The notes under the pieces are model-generated. The model saw only the letters and a program-made list of their open reading frames with translations. It was not told the origin of the DNA and searched no databases. A stretch of 64,000 nt of DNA from an uncultured Clostridium sp. (GTDB lineage: Bacteria; Bacillota; Clostridia; Clostridiales; Clostridiaceae). Positions within the stretch are counted from its first letter, which is position 1. Every line of letters starts with the position of its first letter. The stretch is taken from positions 1 to 64,000 of the forward strand of contig UQFE01000012.1 in the NCBI GenBank assembly GCA_900540255.1. Reading direction: 5' to 3'. Of the stretch, positions 1 to 8,444 are shown one piece after another. Both the position numbers and the translations under genes were made by a program.

Positions 1-55
1 AAAAATAAAAATCAACACAATATATTGTAGTGTTTATTCTTAATGCGACATCCCC
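1..55. repeat. Right end of a small inverted-repeat element (MITE-like), cut by the window edge
   Basis: This stretch matches the right half of the complete element at 27042-27139 almost base for base: an A-rich centre, the palindrome ACAATATATTGT, then TTTATTCTTAATGCGACATC at the end. Only about four substitutions separate the two over 55 bases. The left half lies outside the window, so it could also be the end of a full insertion sequence with the same terminal repeat. Confidence 0.7.
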
Positions 56-142
56 ATTTTTTGTAATTTAAAATGGTAAATAATTCTTATGATGTTATAA
101 TAAAAATAAGGATTTTTCAGTAAGTTAACAAAAGGAGATTAT

Positions 143-2098
143 ATGAAAAAAACAATAGGAATACTTGCACATGTAGATGCTGGAAAGACTACATTTTCAG
201 AGCAGGTTTTATATCATACAGGAAGTATAAAAAATATAGGGAGAGTTGATCATAAGAATTCGTTTTTAGATAGTCATGAGATAGAGAAAAAGAGAGGGAT
301 TACAGTATTTTCAGATCAAGCTGTATTTAAATTAAATGATTCCATGTATTATTTAATAGATACTCCAGGACATGTAGATTTTTCTTGTGAAATGGAAAGG
401 GCTATAAGTGTAATGGATTATGCAATTATAATAGTAAGTGCAGTTGAAGGAGTTCAAGGTCATACTGAAACTGTTTGGAATTTACTTAGAAAGTATAAAG
501 TTCCTACATTTTTCTTTATAAATAAGTTAGATAGAGTAGGAGCAAATTTAGAAGGTGTTATTTGTGAAATCAGACAGAGCCTTTCTAAAGAAAGTTTTTA
601 TATAAATGATTTAAATGAACTAAATGAATCTTTAATTGAATTTATAGCAGAAATGGATGAAGAATTATTAGAAAAATATTTAAATAATGAATATGAAAGC
701 TATATATGGAAAGACAAATTAAGAAAATTAATAAAAGAAAATAAGGTATATCCATGTTTTGCAGGCTCGGCACTTCAAGATGGGGGTATAAAAGAATTTT
801 TAAATGCATTTGATGAGCTTACTTTTACAAAATATGATGTAAATGATAAATTTTCAGGAATTGTTAATAAAATTCGTTATGATAGTAATGGAACTAGAAT
901 TACATTTATTAAAGCATTAAGTGGTAAACTAAAAGTAAGAGATGAAATAGAAATTTATAAAGGAGAACAAAAAATTAAGGAAAAAATAAGCAGTATAAGA
1001 ATTTATAATGGAAACAAGTTTATTAGCTTAGATGAAGCTCAAGCAGGTGATATTTTTGCAGTAACAGGTTTATCATTATTAAATGCTGGTGATGTGGTAG
1101 GTAACTTAAATGAAAAAATGAAATTAAATATGATTCCTACATTGATGTCTAGTGTTATATATGATAAATCATATAATGAAAAAGAAGTCTTAAAATATTT
1201 TAAAATACTAGAAGCAGAAGATCCAGCGTTAAATGTATTATGGAATGACAGTAATAAGGAAATTCAAGTACATATTATGGGTAAAATACAACTAGAAGTT
1301 TTAAAAGAAGTTGTACTTGATAGATTTAATTTAAAAATTGACTTTGGACCATGTAAAATAATGTATAAGGAGACTATAAAAAATTCAGTAAAGGGATATG
1401 GGCATTTTGAACCGTTAAAGCATTATGCAGAAGTGCATTTAAAAATAGAAGAAAATCCAAGAGGATATGGAATTACTTTTGAAAATAAATGTCATGCTGA
1501 TGATTTGACAACTGGACAGCAGAATTTAATTAAGACACATATTTTTGAAAGAAATCATCATGGTTTATTAACTGGTTCAGATATAACAGATGTTAAAATA
1601 ACTCTTTTAACTGGTAGGGCACATAATAAACATACTGAAGGTGGCGATTTTAGAGAAGCAACATTTAGGGCATTAAGACAAGGGTTGGAAAAGGCAGAAA
1701 ATATATTATTAGAGCCGTTTTATAAATTTATAATAGATGTAGAACTAGAATATTTAGGGAAGGTTTTAGCTGATATACAAAGGCTAAGTGGTGAATTTAA
1801 TCCACCTGAAACTAACCTAAATAAGGTTAGAATAACAGGAAGAGGGCCAGTATCAACGTTTATGGATTATAGTATGGATGTTATAGCCTTTACTAAAGGA
1901 AAAGGCAATATTAGTTTAATGTTTGATGGATATGATGTATGTCATAATTCTGATGAAGTTATAGAAAAAATAAAATATAATAAAAATGCAGATATAGAGT
2001 ATTCTTCAAATTCAGTATTTTGTTCTAAGGGGCAAGGAATTATTGTACCTTGGAATGAAGCAGAAAAATATATGCATTGTGAAATATTTGAGGAATAG
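143..2098 (+). CDS. TetM/EF-G-like ribosomal GTPase, divergent paralogue
   Basis: A 651-residue translational GTPase of the length and domain order of the TetM/TetO ribosomal protection proteins. All G motifs are visible: AHVDAGKT (9-16), RGIT (51-54), DTPGH (73-77) and NKLD (127-130), followed by EF-G-like domains II to V. In TetM the domain IV loop that dislodges tetracycline reads YSPVST; at the matching place here (about 491-503) the sequence is GRAHNKHTEGGDF, unlike both TetM and EF-G. It therefore belongs to a TetM-like side family found in clostridia, and tetracycline resistance should not be assumed. It acts on the ribosome in the cytoplasm. The start has a good AAAGGAG site upstream. 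The next gene follows after 13 bases, so the two are probably co-transcribed. Confidence 0.8.
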   Translation: MKKTIGILAHVDAGKTTFSEQVLYHTGSIKNIGRVDHKNSFLDSHEIEKKRGITVFSDQAVFKLNDSMYYLIDTPGHVDFSCEMERAISVMDYAIIIVSAVEGVQGHTETVWNLLRKYKVPTFFFINKLDRVGANLEGVICEIRQSLSKESFYINDLNELNESLIEFIAEMDEELLEKYLNNEYESYIWKDKLRKLIKENKVYPCFAGSALQDGGIKEFLNAFDELTFTKYDVNDKFSGIVNKIRYDSNGTRITFIKALSGKLKVRDEIEIYKGEQKIKEKISSIRIYNGNKFISLDEAQAGDIFAVTGLSLLNAGDVVGNLNEKMKLNMIPTLMSSVIYDKSYNEKEVLKYFKILEAEDPALNVLWNDSNKEIQVHIMGKIQLEVLKEVVLDRFNLKIDFGPCKIMYKETIKNSVKGYGHFEPLKHYAEVHLKIEENPRGYGITFENKCHADDLTTGQQNLIKTHIFERNHHGLLTGSDITDVKITLLTGRAHNKHTEGGDFREATFRALRQGLEKAENILLEPFYKFIIDVELEYLGKVLADIQRLSGEFNPPETNLNKVRITGRGPVSTFMDYSMDVIAFTKGKGNISLMFDGYDVCHNSDEVIEKIKYNKNADIEYSSNSVFCSKGQGIIVPWNEAEKYMHCEIFEE

Positions 2099-2111
2099 GA
2101 TTGGAGGAAAT

Positions 2112-2942
2112 ATGATTACTACTGATGATTATATAAAATTTGTATCAAACCCAATTTTACCAGCAGAAAATAAGGATGAAGATTTATGGTTTTTATTTAA
2201 GGATAAAATGATTTTAATTAAATCAGATAAGGAAAAGATTCAAATTCCAAGATTTAATGATGTAAAAGAAATAATAGATGGATTAGAAATAAAATATAAT
2301 CTTGGAAAGTTAATGAATATACAATGTTTTTGTGGAGAAATTAATTCTGCAGTTGAGGTATCTGGAAAGTTTAAATTTATTGCATTAAGAGAAGTTACTG
2401 CAATTATTGATAAAGAATATGCAGCAGTAGCTGGAAAAGCAGCACAGATAATTCATTTTCATAAGGTGAGTAAATATTGTGGCATATGTGGTGGAAAAAA
2501 TGAATTTGTTAAAAGTGAATTTGCTATGAAGTGTAAGGAATGTGGATATATAGTATATCCTAAAGTTTGTCCTGCTATAATAGTAGGAATTACTAAAGGA
2601 GATAAGATATTATTAGCAAATAACAAGAATTTTCCAAAGGGACTACATAGTGTTATTGCAGGATTTGTGGATGTAAATGAAACTTTAGAGGAATGTGTAA
2701 AACGTGAAATATTAGAAGAGGTTAATATTAAAGTAAAAAATATAAAATATTTTGATAGTCAACCTTGGCCATATCCAAATTCACTGATGATTGGATTTAC
2801 CGCTGAATATGAAAGTGGAGAAATTAAAGTTGATGGAGAAGAAATAATTCATGCAGATTGGTATAACAAAGATGAGTTACCTATGTTACCAGAAAAAACA
2901 ACAATAGCAAGAAGAATAATTGATTCAATATTATATAAATAA
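2112..2942 (+). CDS. nudC: NAD+ diphosphatase (NudC-type Nudix hydrolase)
   Basis: A 276-residue NudC-family protein. The order is a poorly conserved N-terminal domain, a four-cysteine zinc ribbon (CGICGG and CKECGY), the YPKVCPAIIV strand that begins the catalytic fold, and a full Nudix box (GFVDVNETLEECVKREILEE followed by VN). The family hydrolyses NADH/NAD+ to NMN(H) and AMP and can remove NAD caps from RNA. I start it at the ATG at 2112, placed after TTGGAGGAAAT; an in-frame upstream ATG at 2043 lies inside the previous gene and has no ribosome site. The SQPWPYP motif that marks NADH-specific members is present (YFDSQPWPYPNSLM), which supports NudC over other Nudix enzymes. Confidence 0.92.
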   Translation: MITTDDYIKFVSNPILPAENKDEDLWFLFKDKMILIKSDKEKIQIPRFNDVKEIIDGLEIKYNLGKLMNIQCFCGEINSAVEVSGKFKFIALREVTAIIDKEYAAVAGKAAQIIHFHKVSKYCGICGGKNEFVKSEFAMKCKECGYIVYPKVCPAIIVGITKGDKILLANNKNFPKGLHSVIAGFVDVNETLEECVKREILEEVNIKVKNIKYFDSQPWPYPNSLMIGFTAEYESGEIKVDGEEIIHADWYNKDELPMLPEKTTIARRIIDSILYK

Positions 2943-2990
2943 ATCTTTAAAGATAACATATAGTTTTAGAAAAATAGGAATTATATATAG

Positions 2991-3664
2991 GAAAATGGTA
3001 GAAGATGTAGCCTAATTGAAGGTGATATTTCTAATTCTGATTTTTGTACTTCAGCAATAGAAAAGGTAATCAATGAATATGGTGAAATGGATATATTAGT
3101 AAATAACTCAGCTGTTCAATATGAATGTAAAGATTTTAAACAAATTACTGATTTTCAATTTGATAAAACTATAAAGACTAATATTTATGGAACTTTTTAT
3201 ATGAGTAGAGAAGCTTTGAAATATATGAAATCAGGAGAATGCATTATTAATAAGTCATCAGTTACTGATATGCAGGTAATGAAAAGTTAATTGATTATTC
3301 TATGACAAAAGGAGCAATTACAACTTTAACAAGGTCGTTAGAATTATCATTAGCTAAAAATAAAAGTGGAATAAGAGTTAATGCAGTAGCACCAGGACCA
3401 ATTTGGACTCCACTTATTCCCTCTAGTTTTGAAAAGTCAGAAATTCCACAGTTTGGTTCTACTACAGCATTAGGAAGAGCTGGTCAGATGGTAGAGTGTA
3501 CAGGTTCATATGTATTTTTAGCATCAGAAGTAGCATCATATATTACAGGGCAAACAATACATATAAATGGTGGAGAAATGGTAACAAGTAAATTAAAAAT
3601 AAGTCATTTGGTTGTAAAAAAATTTAATGACTTATTTTTTTATAAAGGTTTGTTAAAAAAATAA
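2991..3664 (+). pseudogene. Short-chain dehydrogenase/reductase pseudogene
   Basis: Two reading frames together spell most of an SDR oxidoreductase. From 2991 the frame reads ENGRRCSLIEGDISNSDF, then DILVNNSAVQ (the NNA motif region) and the catalytic serine in INKSSVT. After codon ACT at 3264-3266 two bases (GA, 3267-3268) stand where a codon should be, and the SDR frame resumes as YAGNEKLIDYSMTKGAI, with the YxxxK pair, then RVNAVAPGPIWTPL and HINGGEM. One base has been lost from what looks like an alanine codon. The N-terminal Rossmann segment (TGxxxGIG) is absent, and an in-frame TAG stands just before 2991. The C-terminal frame runs on through the terminator hairpin, so the original stop has also decayed. 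Confidence 0.85.
3595..3640 (+). terminator. Intrinsic terminator hairpin inside the decayed SDR 3' end
   Basis: A 13-base stem (AAAAATAAGTCAT paired with ATGACTTATTTTT) followed by a T run. It lies inside the last frame of the SDR pseudogene and shields the nitrate operon promoter from upstream transcription. Confidence 0.7.
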
Positions 3665-3681
3665 CAATAAAAAGAATTATT

Positions 3682-3724
3682 TGTGATTATAATCACAGTT
3701 ATAAGATAGTATTAATGATAAAAT
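3682..3724 (+). promoter_or_regulatory. FNR/CRP-like operator and -10 box ahead of the nitrate reductase operon
   Basis: TGTGATTATAATCACA at 3682-3697 is a perfect 16-base palindrome of the Crp/Fnr type (TGTGA-N6-TCACA). A -10 candidate TAAAAT lies at 3719-3724. The centre of the palindrome is 29.5 bases from the first base of the -10 box, which puts it near -41.5, the class II activator position. The same arrangement with the same spacing occurs at 13977-14019. Confidence 0.7.
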
Positions 3725-3784
3725 GATTTTGAAATAATGCTAATTATAGAATTTATTAAATCATGAATTGGAGATGGGAGTAAT

Positions 3785-5872
3785 ATGAAGAAAATTCAAT
3801 CAACATGTAATTTATGTGCATTAGCATGTAATTTAGATTTTTATGTAGAAAATGGCAAAATAGATAGAGTTTCGCCTACTGTTGATTATCCAGTAAATAA
3901 GGGGTTTTGTTGTATAAAGGGTTTAAATTTAGACAAGCAACAAACTAAAATAAAAGCAAGAAAAAACCCTTTATTAAGAGATGAAAATGGTGAAATGAAA
4001 GAAGTTTCATGGAAAGAAGCATTTGAAACATTTGCTAAAAAAATGACAAGTATTCAAGAGAAATATGGAAAAGAAAGCGTTGCTTTTATTAGTACAGGAC
4101 AAATGCCAACAGAAGATATGGCATTACTAGGGCATGTAGGAAGAAACTATATGGGTATTAATGGAGATGGAAACACAAGATTATGTATGGCTACATCAGT
4201 AGTTGCTCATAAACAAAGCTTTGGATTTGATGCGCCTCCATATACTTTAAATGATGCAGAGCTTTCAGATACTATAATTTTAATTGGAGCAAATCCAGTT
4301 ATAGCTCACCCAGTATTTTGGGGAAGAATAAGACAAAATAAAGAAGCTAAAATAATAACAATTGATCCAAGAAAATCAGAAACAGCTATTAATTCAGATA
4401 TATGGATAGACATTAAACCAAAGGCAGATTTAGTGTTAATGTATACATTAGCTAATGTTTTAATTGAAAAAGGATACATAGATAAAAATTACATTGAAAA
4501 TTATACAGAAGGCTATGAAGAGTTTAAAAAACATGTAGCTAAGTTCACATTAGAAAATGTTGAAGAAGAAACAGGAATTTCAGCTGAAAGAGTATTAGAG
4601 CTTGCAGAAATAATTCATGCAGGTAAAAGAGTTTCATTCTGGTGGACAATGGGAGTAAACCAAGGATATCAAGCGGTTAGAACAGCTCAATCTATAATTA
4701 ATTTAGCATTAATGACAGGTAATATTGGTAGACCAGGAACTGGTGCAAACTCTTTAACTGGACAATGTAATGCTATGGGTTCAAGAGTATTTAGTAATAC
4801 AACAGGTTTATATGGTGGTGGAGATTTTGATAATCCAGTACGTAGAAAAGCTGTAGCTGAAGCTTTAGGAGTAGATGAAAGTGTACTTGCTACAAAGCCA
4901 ACAATTCCTTACAATGCAATAATTGAAAAAGCAATTTCAGGTGAAATTAAAGGATTATGGGTAATTTGTACAAACCCTAGACATTCATGGGCTAATAATG
5001 AAGAGTTTGAAAAGTGTGTTAAGAACTTAGATTTCTTTGTTGTACAAGATATATATGAAGATACTCATAGTGCTAAACTTTGCGATTTATATTTACCTTC
5101 AGTTCCAGCAATTAAAAAAGAAGGTGTAATAATAAATACTGAAAGAAGGGCATCAAAGGTTAATCCTGTAATTCCAAAGGAAGAAGGAGAATTATCAGAT
5201 TTTGAAATATTCTATAATATAGGTAAAGAACTTGGAATGGGTGATTTATTAAATGGATGGGAAACTCCAAGATCTACATTTGAATTATTAAAGAAATGTT
5301 CAAAGGGAATGCCTTGTGATATTACAGGTATAACTTATGAAATGTTAGAAGGTCCAAACATGGAAGGATCAAGAGGGGTTCAATGGCCATTTAGAGAAGG
5401 TGAAACTTTAATTGAAGATGAAAGAAGATTATATGAAGATGGAAATTATTATACTCCATCAAAGAAAGCTAAATTCCATTTTGAAGATATAGCTGAAAAT
5501 CCAATACAAACAAGTAAGGAATTCCCATATATATTTAACTCAGGAAGAGGAACTGTTGGACAATGGCATACTGGAGTTAGATCAAGAGAAATTGAAGCAT
5601 CAGAAAGAATTTATTCTAAGGAATCTTATGTATTTATGCATCCAGAATTAGCTTTAGAATTAAATATAGTTGAAAATGAAAGAGTAAGTATTGCTTCTCA
5701 AAATGGAGTTACTAGAGATTTTACTATAAAGATATCAGATCATGTTAAAAAAGAACATTTATATGCTCCAATGCATTATATAGAAACAAATGCTCTTACT
5801 CCTTCAGTTTATGATCCATATTCAAAGGAGCCATCATTTAAAACAGTTGCAGTAAATATAATTAAGAAATAA
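3785..5872 (+). CDS. narA: Molybdopterin-dependent nitrate reductase, catalytic subunit (NarA/NasC-like)
   Basis: A 695-residue molybdopterin oxidoreductase. The N-terminus holds a [4Fe-4S] site (C8, C11, C15 and C42 or C43). The likely molybdenum ligand is C134 in GDGNTRLCMATSV, which matches the RLCM segment of Nap/Nas-type nitrate reductases and not the Sec/Cys-HGP segment of formate dehydrogenases. A molybdopterin-dinucleotide binding domain closes the protein (NSGRGTVGQWHTGVRSRE onward). There is no twin-arginine signal, so the enzyme is cytoplasmic. It heads a cluster with a ferredoxin, a flavoprotein reductase and Moco synthesis genes, the arrangement described for the nitrate reductase region of C. 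perfringens (narABC), from which I take the symbol. Substrate is inferred; another oxyanion is possible. Confidence 0.82.
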   Translation: MKKIQSTCNLCALACNLDFYVENGKIDRVSPTVDYPVNKGFCCIKGLNLDKQQTKIKARKNPLLRDENGEMKEVSWKEAFETFAKKMTSIQEKYGKESVAFISTGQMPTEDMALLGHVGRNYMGINGDGNTRLCMATSVVAHKQSFGFDAPPYTLNDAELSDTIILIGANPVIAHPVFWGRIRQNKEAKIITIDPRKSETAINSDIWIDIKPKADLVLMYTLANVLIEKGYIDKNYIENYTEGYEEFKKHVAKFTLENVEEETGISAERVLELAEIIHAGKRVSFWWTMGVNQGYQAVRTAQSIINLALMTGNIGRPGTGANSLTGQCNAMGSRVFSNTTGLYGGGDFDNPVRRKAVAEALGVDESVLATKPTIPYNAIIEKAISGEIKGLWVICTNPRHSWANNEEFEKCVKNLDFFVVQDIYEDTHSAKLCDLYLPSVPAIKKEGVIINTERRASKVNPVIPKEEGELSDFEIFYNIGKELGMGDLLNGWETPRSTFELLKKCSKGMPCDITGITYEMLEGPNMEGSRGVQWPFREGETLIEDERRLYEDGNYYTPSKKAKFHFEDIAENPIQTSKEFPYIFNSGRGTVGQWHTGVRSREIEASERIYSKESYVFMHPELALELNIVENERVSIASQNGVTRDFTIKISDHVKKEHLYAPMHYIETNALTPSVYDPYSKEPSFKTVAVNIIKK

Positions 5873-5884
5873 GGGTGACTAAAG

Positions 5885-6292
5885 ATGAAAAGAATAAAAA
5901 TAGATAGGGATAAATGTGTAGGATGTTTAACTTGTACAACAGCATGTATAGTATCTCATGATGCAGAGGATACAAGAAGTAGAATAACAATAGATAGTAA
6001 TGGGAAATATGCACCTATTTTTTGTAGAAATTGTGATAGACCAGAATGTGTTTACACTTGTATGACTGGTGCTATGAGTAAAAATAAAGAAACTGGATTA
6101 GTAGAATATGATAAAAATCGTTGTGCTAGCTGTTATATGTGTATAATGGCATGTCCATATGGAGTTTTAAAAGCTGATAAGAGAAGACAAAAAGAAATAA
6201 TGAAATGTGACGCATGTAAGGATAAGGGAAGCCCACAATGTGTAGCTAAATGTCCAATGGCAGCAATCACATTAGAGGAGGTAACAGAATAA
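5885..6292 (+). CDS. narB: Four-cluster ferredoxin subunit of the nitrate reductase
   Basis: A 135-residue electron-transfer protein with exactly sixteen cysteines in four groups: C11/14/17/21, C47/50/55/59, C80/83/86/90 and C108/111/119/123. This is the pattern of DmsB/FdhB-like subunits that carry four [4Fe-4S] clusters. No signal peptide is present. It begins 12 bases after narA and its TAA shares one base with the ATG of the next gene, so the three are translated from one message. Its likely job is to carry electrons between the flavoprotein and the molybdoprotein. The narB name follows the C. perfringens nitrate gene order. Confidence 0.82.
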   Translation: MKRIKIDRDKCVGCLTCTTACIVSHDAEDTRSRITIDSNGKYAPIFCRNCDRPECVYTCMTGAMSKNKETGLVEYDKNRCASCYMCIMACPYGVLKADKRRQKEIMKCDACKDKGSPQCVAKCPMAAITLEEVTE

Positions 6293-7518
6293 TGAGATAT
6301 GTTGTTATAGGAGCCTCTGCAGCAGGAATTAGTGGAGCTAAAACTTTAAGAGAATTAGATAAAGAGGCTGAAATAATACTAGTATCTAAAGATGAAAATG
6401 TATATTCAAGATGTATACTTCATCATTATATTTCAAATCACAGAGATGTTGATGCATTAAACTTTACAAGTAAGGATTTCTTTGAAGAAAACAATATTAC
6501 TTGGATGAAAGGTTTAGAAGTTAAAGCATTAAATGATGCAGAACAAACATTAGAATTATCAAATGGAGAATCTTTAAGATATGATAAATTATTAGTCTGT
6601 AGCGGAGCATCTGCATTTGTTCCTCCAGTTCCAGGACTTAGAGAAGGGAAAAATGTAGTTGGTTTAAGAAACTTAGAAGATGCAGTTTTAATAAAAGAAC
6701 AAGCTAAAAAAGTTAAAAATGTAGTTGTTTTAGGTGCAGGGCTTGTTGGAATAGATGCAGTTAGTGGATTATTAGGACAAGGATTAAATATATCATTAGT
6801 TGAAATGAGCAATAAGATACTTCCATTACAATTAGATAAGCATGCTTCTGATGTATATGAAAAAGAATTCAATAAACAAGGTGTTTCTTTAAAATTAGAT
6901 GTTAAAGCTGAAAAATTACTTTTAGATGAAGAAAATAATCCAAAGGCATTAGTATTAAATACAGGAGAAGAAATTCCTTGTGAATTAGTTGTAGTTGCTA
7001 CAGGTGTTAGATCTAATATTGCATTTATGGAAAATAGCAATGTTGAATGTGATAGATTTGGATTAATAATAGATGCAAAAGGTCAAACTAATGTTGAAAA
7101 TGTATATGGTGCTGGAGACGTTACAGGAAGAAATCCAATATGGCCTACAGCTGTAAAGGAAGGTATAATTGCAGCACACAATATGCTAGGAAAAGAAATG
7201 GAAATGACTGATTTCTTTGGAAGTAAAAATACTATGAATTTCGTTGGTATAGCTACAATGTCACTTGGTATGGTAGAGCCAGCAGATGAAACATACATAG
7301 TAGAAACTAAAGCTGATGAAAAGAATTATAAGAAGATAATTCATAAGGATGGTAAGATTTATGGAGCAATAATTCAAGGAGATCTTTCTTATACAGGAGT
7401 TTTAACTCAGCTTATAAAAGCAAATATTGATGTATCAAAAGTAACAAAGAGCTTATTTGATATAGATTATTCAGATTTCTTTAATATAGAAAAAAACTTT
7501 GAATTTAGTTATAAATAA
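6292..7518 (+). CDS. narC: FAD/NAD(P)-dependent oxidoreductase of the nitrate reductase operon
   Basis: A 408-residue pyridine-nucleotide-disulphide oxidoreductase fold. The FAD-binding GASAAG is at 7-12, the NAD(P)-binding GAGLVG at 148-153 and the second FAD motif VYGAGDV follows a typical VVVATGVR segment. There is no CxxxxC redox disulphide, so it resembles NADH oxidase/rubredoxin reductase-like enzymes; C41 in SRCILHHY could be redox active but this is a guess. The start is the ATG at 6292, overlapping the narB stop by one base, with AGAGGAGGTAACAG as ribosome site. Position and family suggest it feeds NAD(P)H electrons to the ferredoxin subunit. Confidence 0.82.
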   Translation: MRYVVIGASAAGISGAKTLRELDKEAEIILVSKDENVYSRCILHHYISNHRDVDALNFTSKDFFEENNITWMKGLEVKALNDAEQTLELSNGESLRYDKLLVCSGASAFVPPVPGLREGKNVVGLRNLEDAVLIKEQAKKVKNVVVLGAGLVGIDAVSGLLGQGLNISLVEMSNKILPLQLDKHASDVYEKEFNKQGVSLKLDVKAEKLLLDEENNPKALVLNTGEEIPCELVVVATGVRSNIAFMENSNVECDRFGLIIDAKGQTNVENVYGAGDVTGRNPIWPTAVKEGIIAAHNMLGKEMEMTDFFGSKNTMNFVGIATMSLGMVEPADETYIVETKADEKNYKKIIHKDGKIYGAIIQGDLSYTGVLTQLIKANIDVSKVTKSLFDIDYSDFFNIEKNFEFSYK

Positions 7519-7609
7519 TAAGTTTAATATTTAAGCAAAAAGCTAAAAATATATTTTATGATATTTAATTATTAAAAGTTATATAATAAAATATTATAAA
7601 AATAAAAAG

Positions 7610-7674
7610 ATTAGAGGAATAAGGAGAAGAAGTTAATGTTTAAGAGCCTTTTTCCTCTAATATTATTAAATTAA
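7610..7674 (+). other. Hairpin with a possible 12-codon leader peptide between narC and mobB
   Basis: ATTAGAGGAA (7610-7619) pairs perfectly with TTCCTCTAAT (7652-7661), with a further AAGG/CCTT pairing inside. The 5' side of the loop holds AAGGAG (7621-7626), and nine bases later there is an ATG (7636) opening MFKSLFPLILLN and a stop at 7672-7674. The hairpin lacks a T run, so it is not a standard terminator. It may be an RNA-stability or translation element; no known riboswitch class fits. Confidence 0.35.
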
Positions 7675-7747
7675 ATAAGGAATATTTTATAAATAAGCTT
7701 AGAAAATTTAAAATATATAAATAAAAGTAAATTAAGGGATGAACTAA

Positions 7748-8257
7748 ATGTCAAAAGTAATAAATATTGTGGGCTATAGCTCAAATGTTGGTAAAACACT
7801 TTTAATTGAAAATTTAATAAAAGAACTGAAAAGCAGGGGATATAGTATAGCAACTATTAAACATGATGTTCATGGATTTGACATAGATAAAAAAGGAAAA
7901 GATACATATAAGCATAGAGAAGCAGGTGCAGAAACAGTTGTAATTTCATCAAAAAATAGATTTGCAATGATAAAAGAATTAAATGAAGAAATTGAATTTA
8001 ATGATATAATTAAATTATTATTAGATAAGGATATTATTTTAGTAGAAGGATATAAAAATAGTAACTTAAGAAAAATTGAAGTTTATAGAAGTGGAGTAAG
8101 TGATAAAATTATAACTCCAAAAGAAAAGATAATAGCTGTTGCAAGTGATATTAATTTGAATTTAGAAAATATAAAAGTAATAGATAAAAATTCAATAAAA
8201 GAACTTGCAGATTTGATTGAAAAAGAAAATGAATTTAAATTTGAAATTTATCAATAA
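7748..8257 (+). CDS. mobB: Molybdopterin-guanine dinucleotide biosynthesis protein B
   Basis: A 169-residue P-loop GTPase of the MobB family: GYSSNVGKT (9-17), then TIKHDVHGFDIDKKGKDTYK, which carries the conserved KHD and DTxKHREAGA segments, and ILVEGYKNS later. MobB binds GTP and assists MobA in making the molybdopterin guanine dinucleotide cofactor used by DMSO-reductase-family enzymes such as narA. It lies 229 bases after narC and is separated from moeA by the Moco riboswitch, so it may be expressed with the nar genes and escape the riboswitch. Confidence 0.92.
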   Translation: MSKVINIVGYSSNVGKTLLIENLIKELKSRGYSIATIKHDVHGFDIDKKGKDTYKHREAGAETVVISSKNRFAMIKELNEEIEFNDIIKLLLDKDIILVEGYKNSNLRKIEVYRSGVSDKIITPKEKIIAVASDINLNLENIKVIDKNSIKELADLIEKENEFKFEIYQ

Positions 8258-8261
8258 TAAG

Positions 8262-8375
8262 TTTTCTTGAGCTAAGTATCCTAAGGAGAATTCTAGGGAG
8301 CTTAAGCCGGAATTTTAAATAAAATTCAAGGGTAATATTTGAAAAGGTATTATCTCCACGTTTTGGGAAGGAAAA
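8262..8375 (+). promoter_or_regulatory. Moco-type riboswitch candidate (molybdenum cofactor leader) ahead of moeA
   Basis: A densely paired leader. TTTTCTT (8262-8268) can pair with AGGAAAA (8369-8375) to close it. Inside are CTTGAGCT with AGCTTAAG, TCCTA with TAGGG, the perfect GAATTTTA/TAAAATTC hairpin, and a TAATA/TATTA stem closed by a GAAAAGG loop. The segment CTCCACGTTTTGGGAAGG resembles, from memory, CTCCCGTATCTGGAAAGG of the E. coli moaA Moco RNA. It is followed by a separate hairpin at 8445-8494. The genes downstream make molybdenum cofactor, which fits feedback control by Moco. Confidence 0.68.
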
Positions 8376-8444
8376 TAAGTTTGATTTAAATATATTTTAT
8401 ACTTTTAGTTAATTTATAACTGAAAAAATTAAATTGTTATATTT

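Noticed and set aside
143..2098. Housekeeping elongation factor G
   Set aside because: At 651 residues it is shorter than EF-G, its N-terminus and lengths match the TetM group, and its domain IV loop is not that of EF-G.
3785..5872. Formate dehydrogenase as the identity of the molybdoprotein
   Set aside because: The Mo-ligand segment reads RLCMATSV, as in Nap/Nas nitrate reductases, and lacks the U/C-HGP segment of formate dehydrogenases; the cluster matches the nitrate reductase locus.
6438..7040. A 200-codon open frame on the minus strand inside narC
   Set aside because: It is the antisense of a well-conserved oxidoreductase; the composition (Ser, Thr, Phe, Leu rich) is typical of shadow frames in A/T-rich genes and no ribosome site precedes it.
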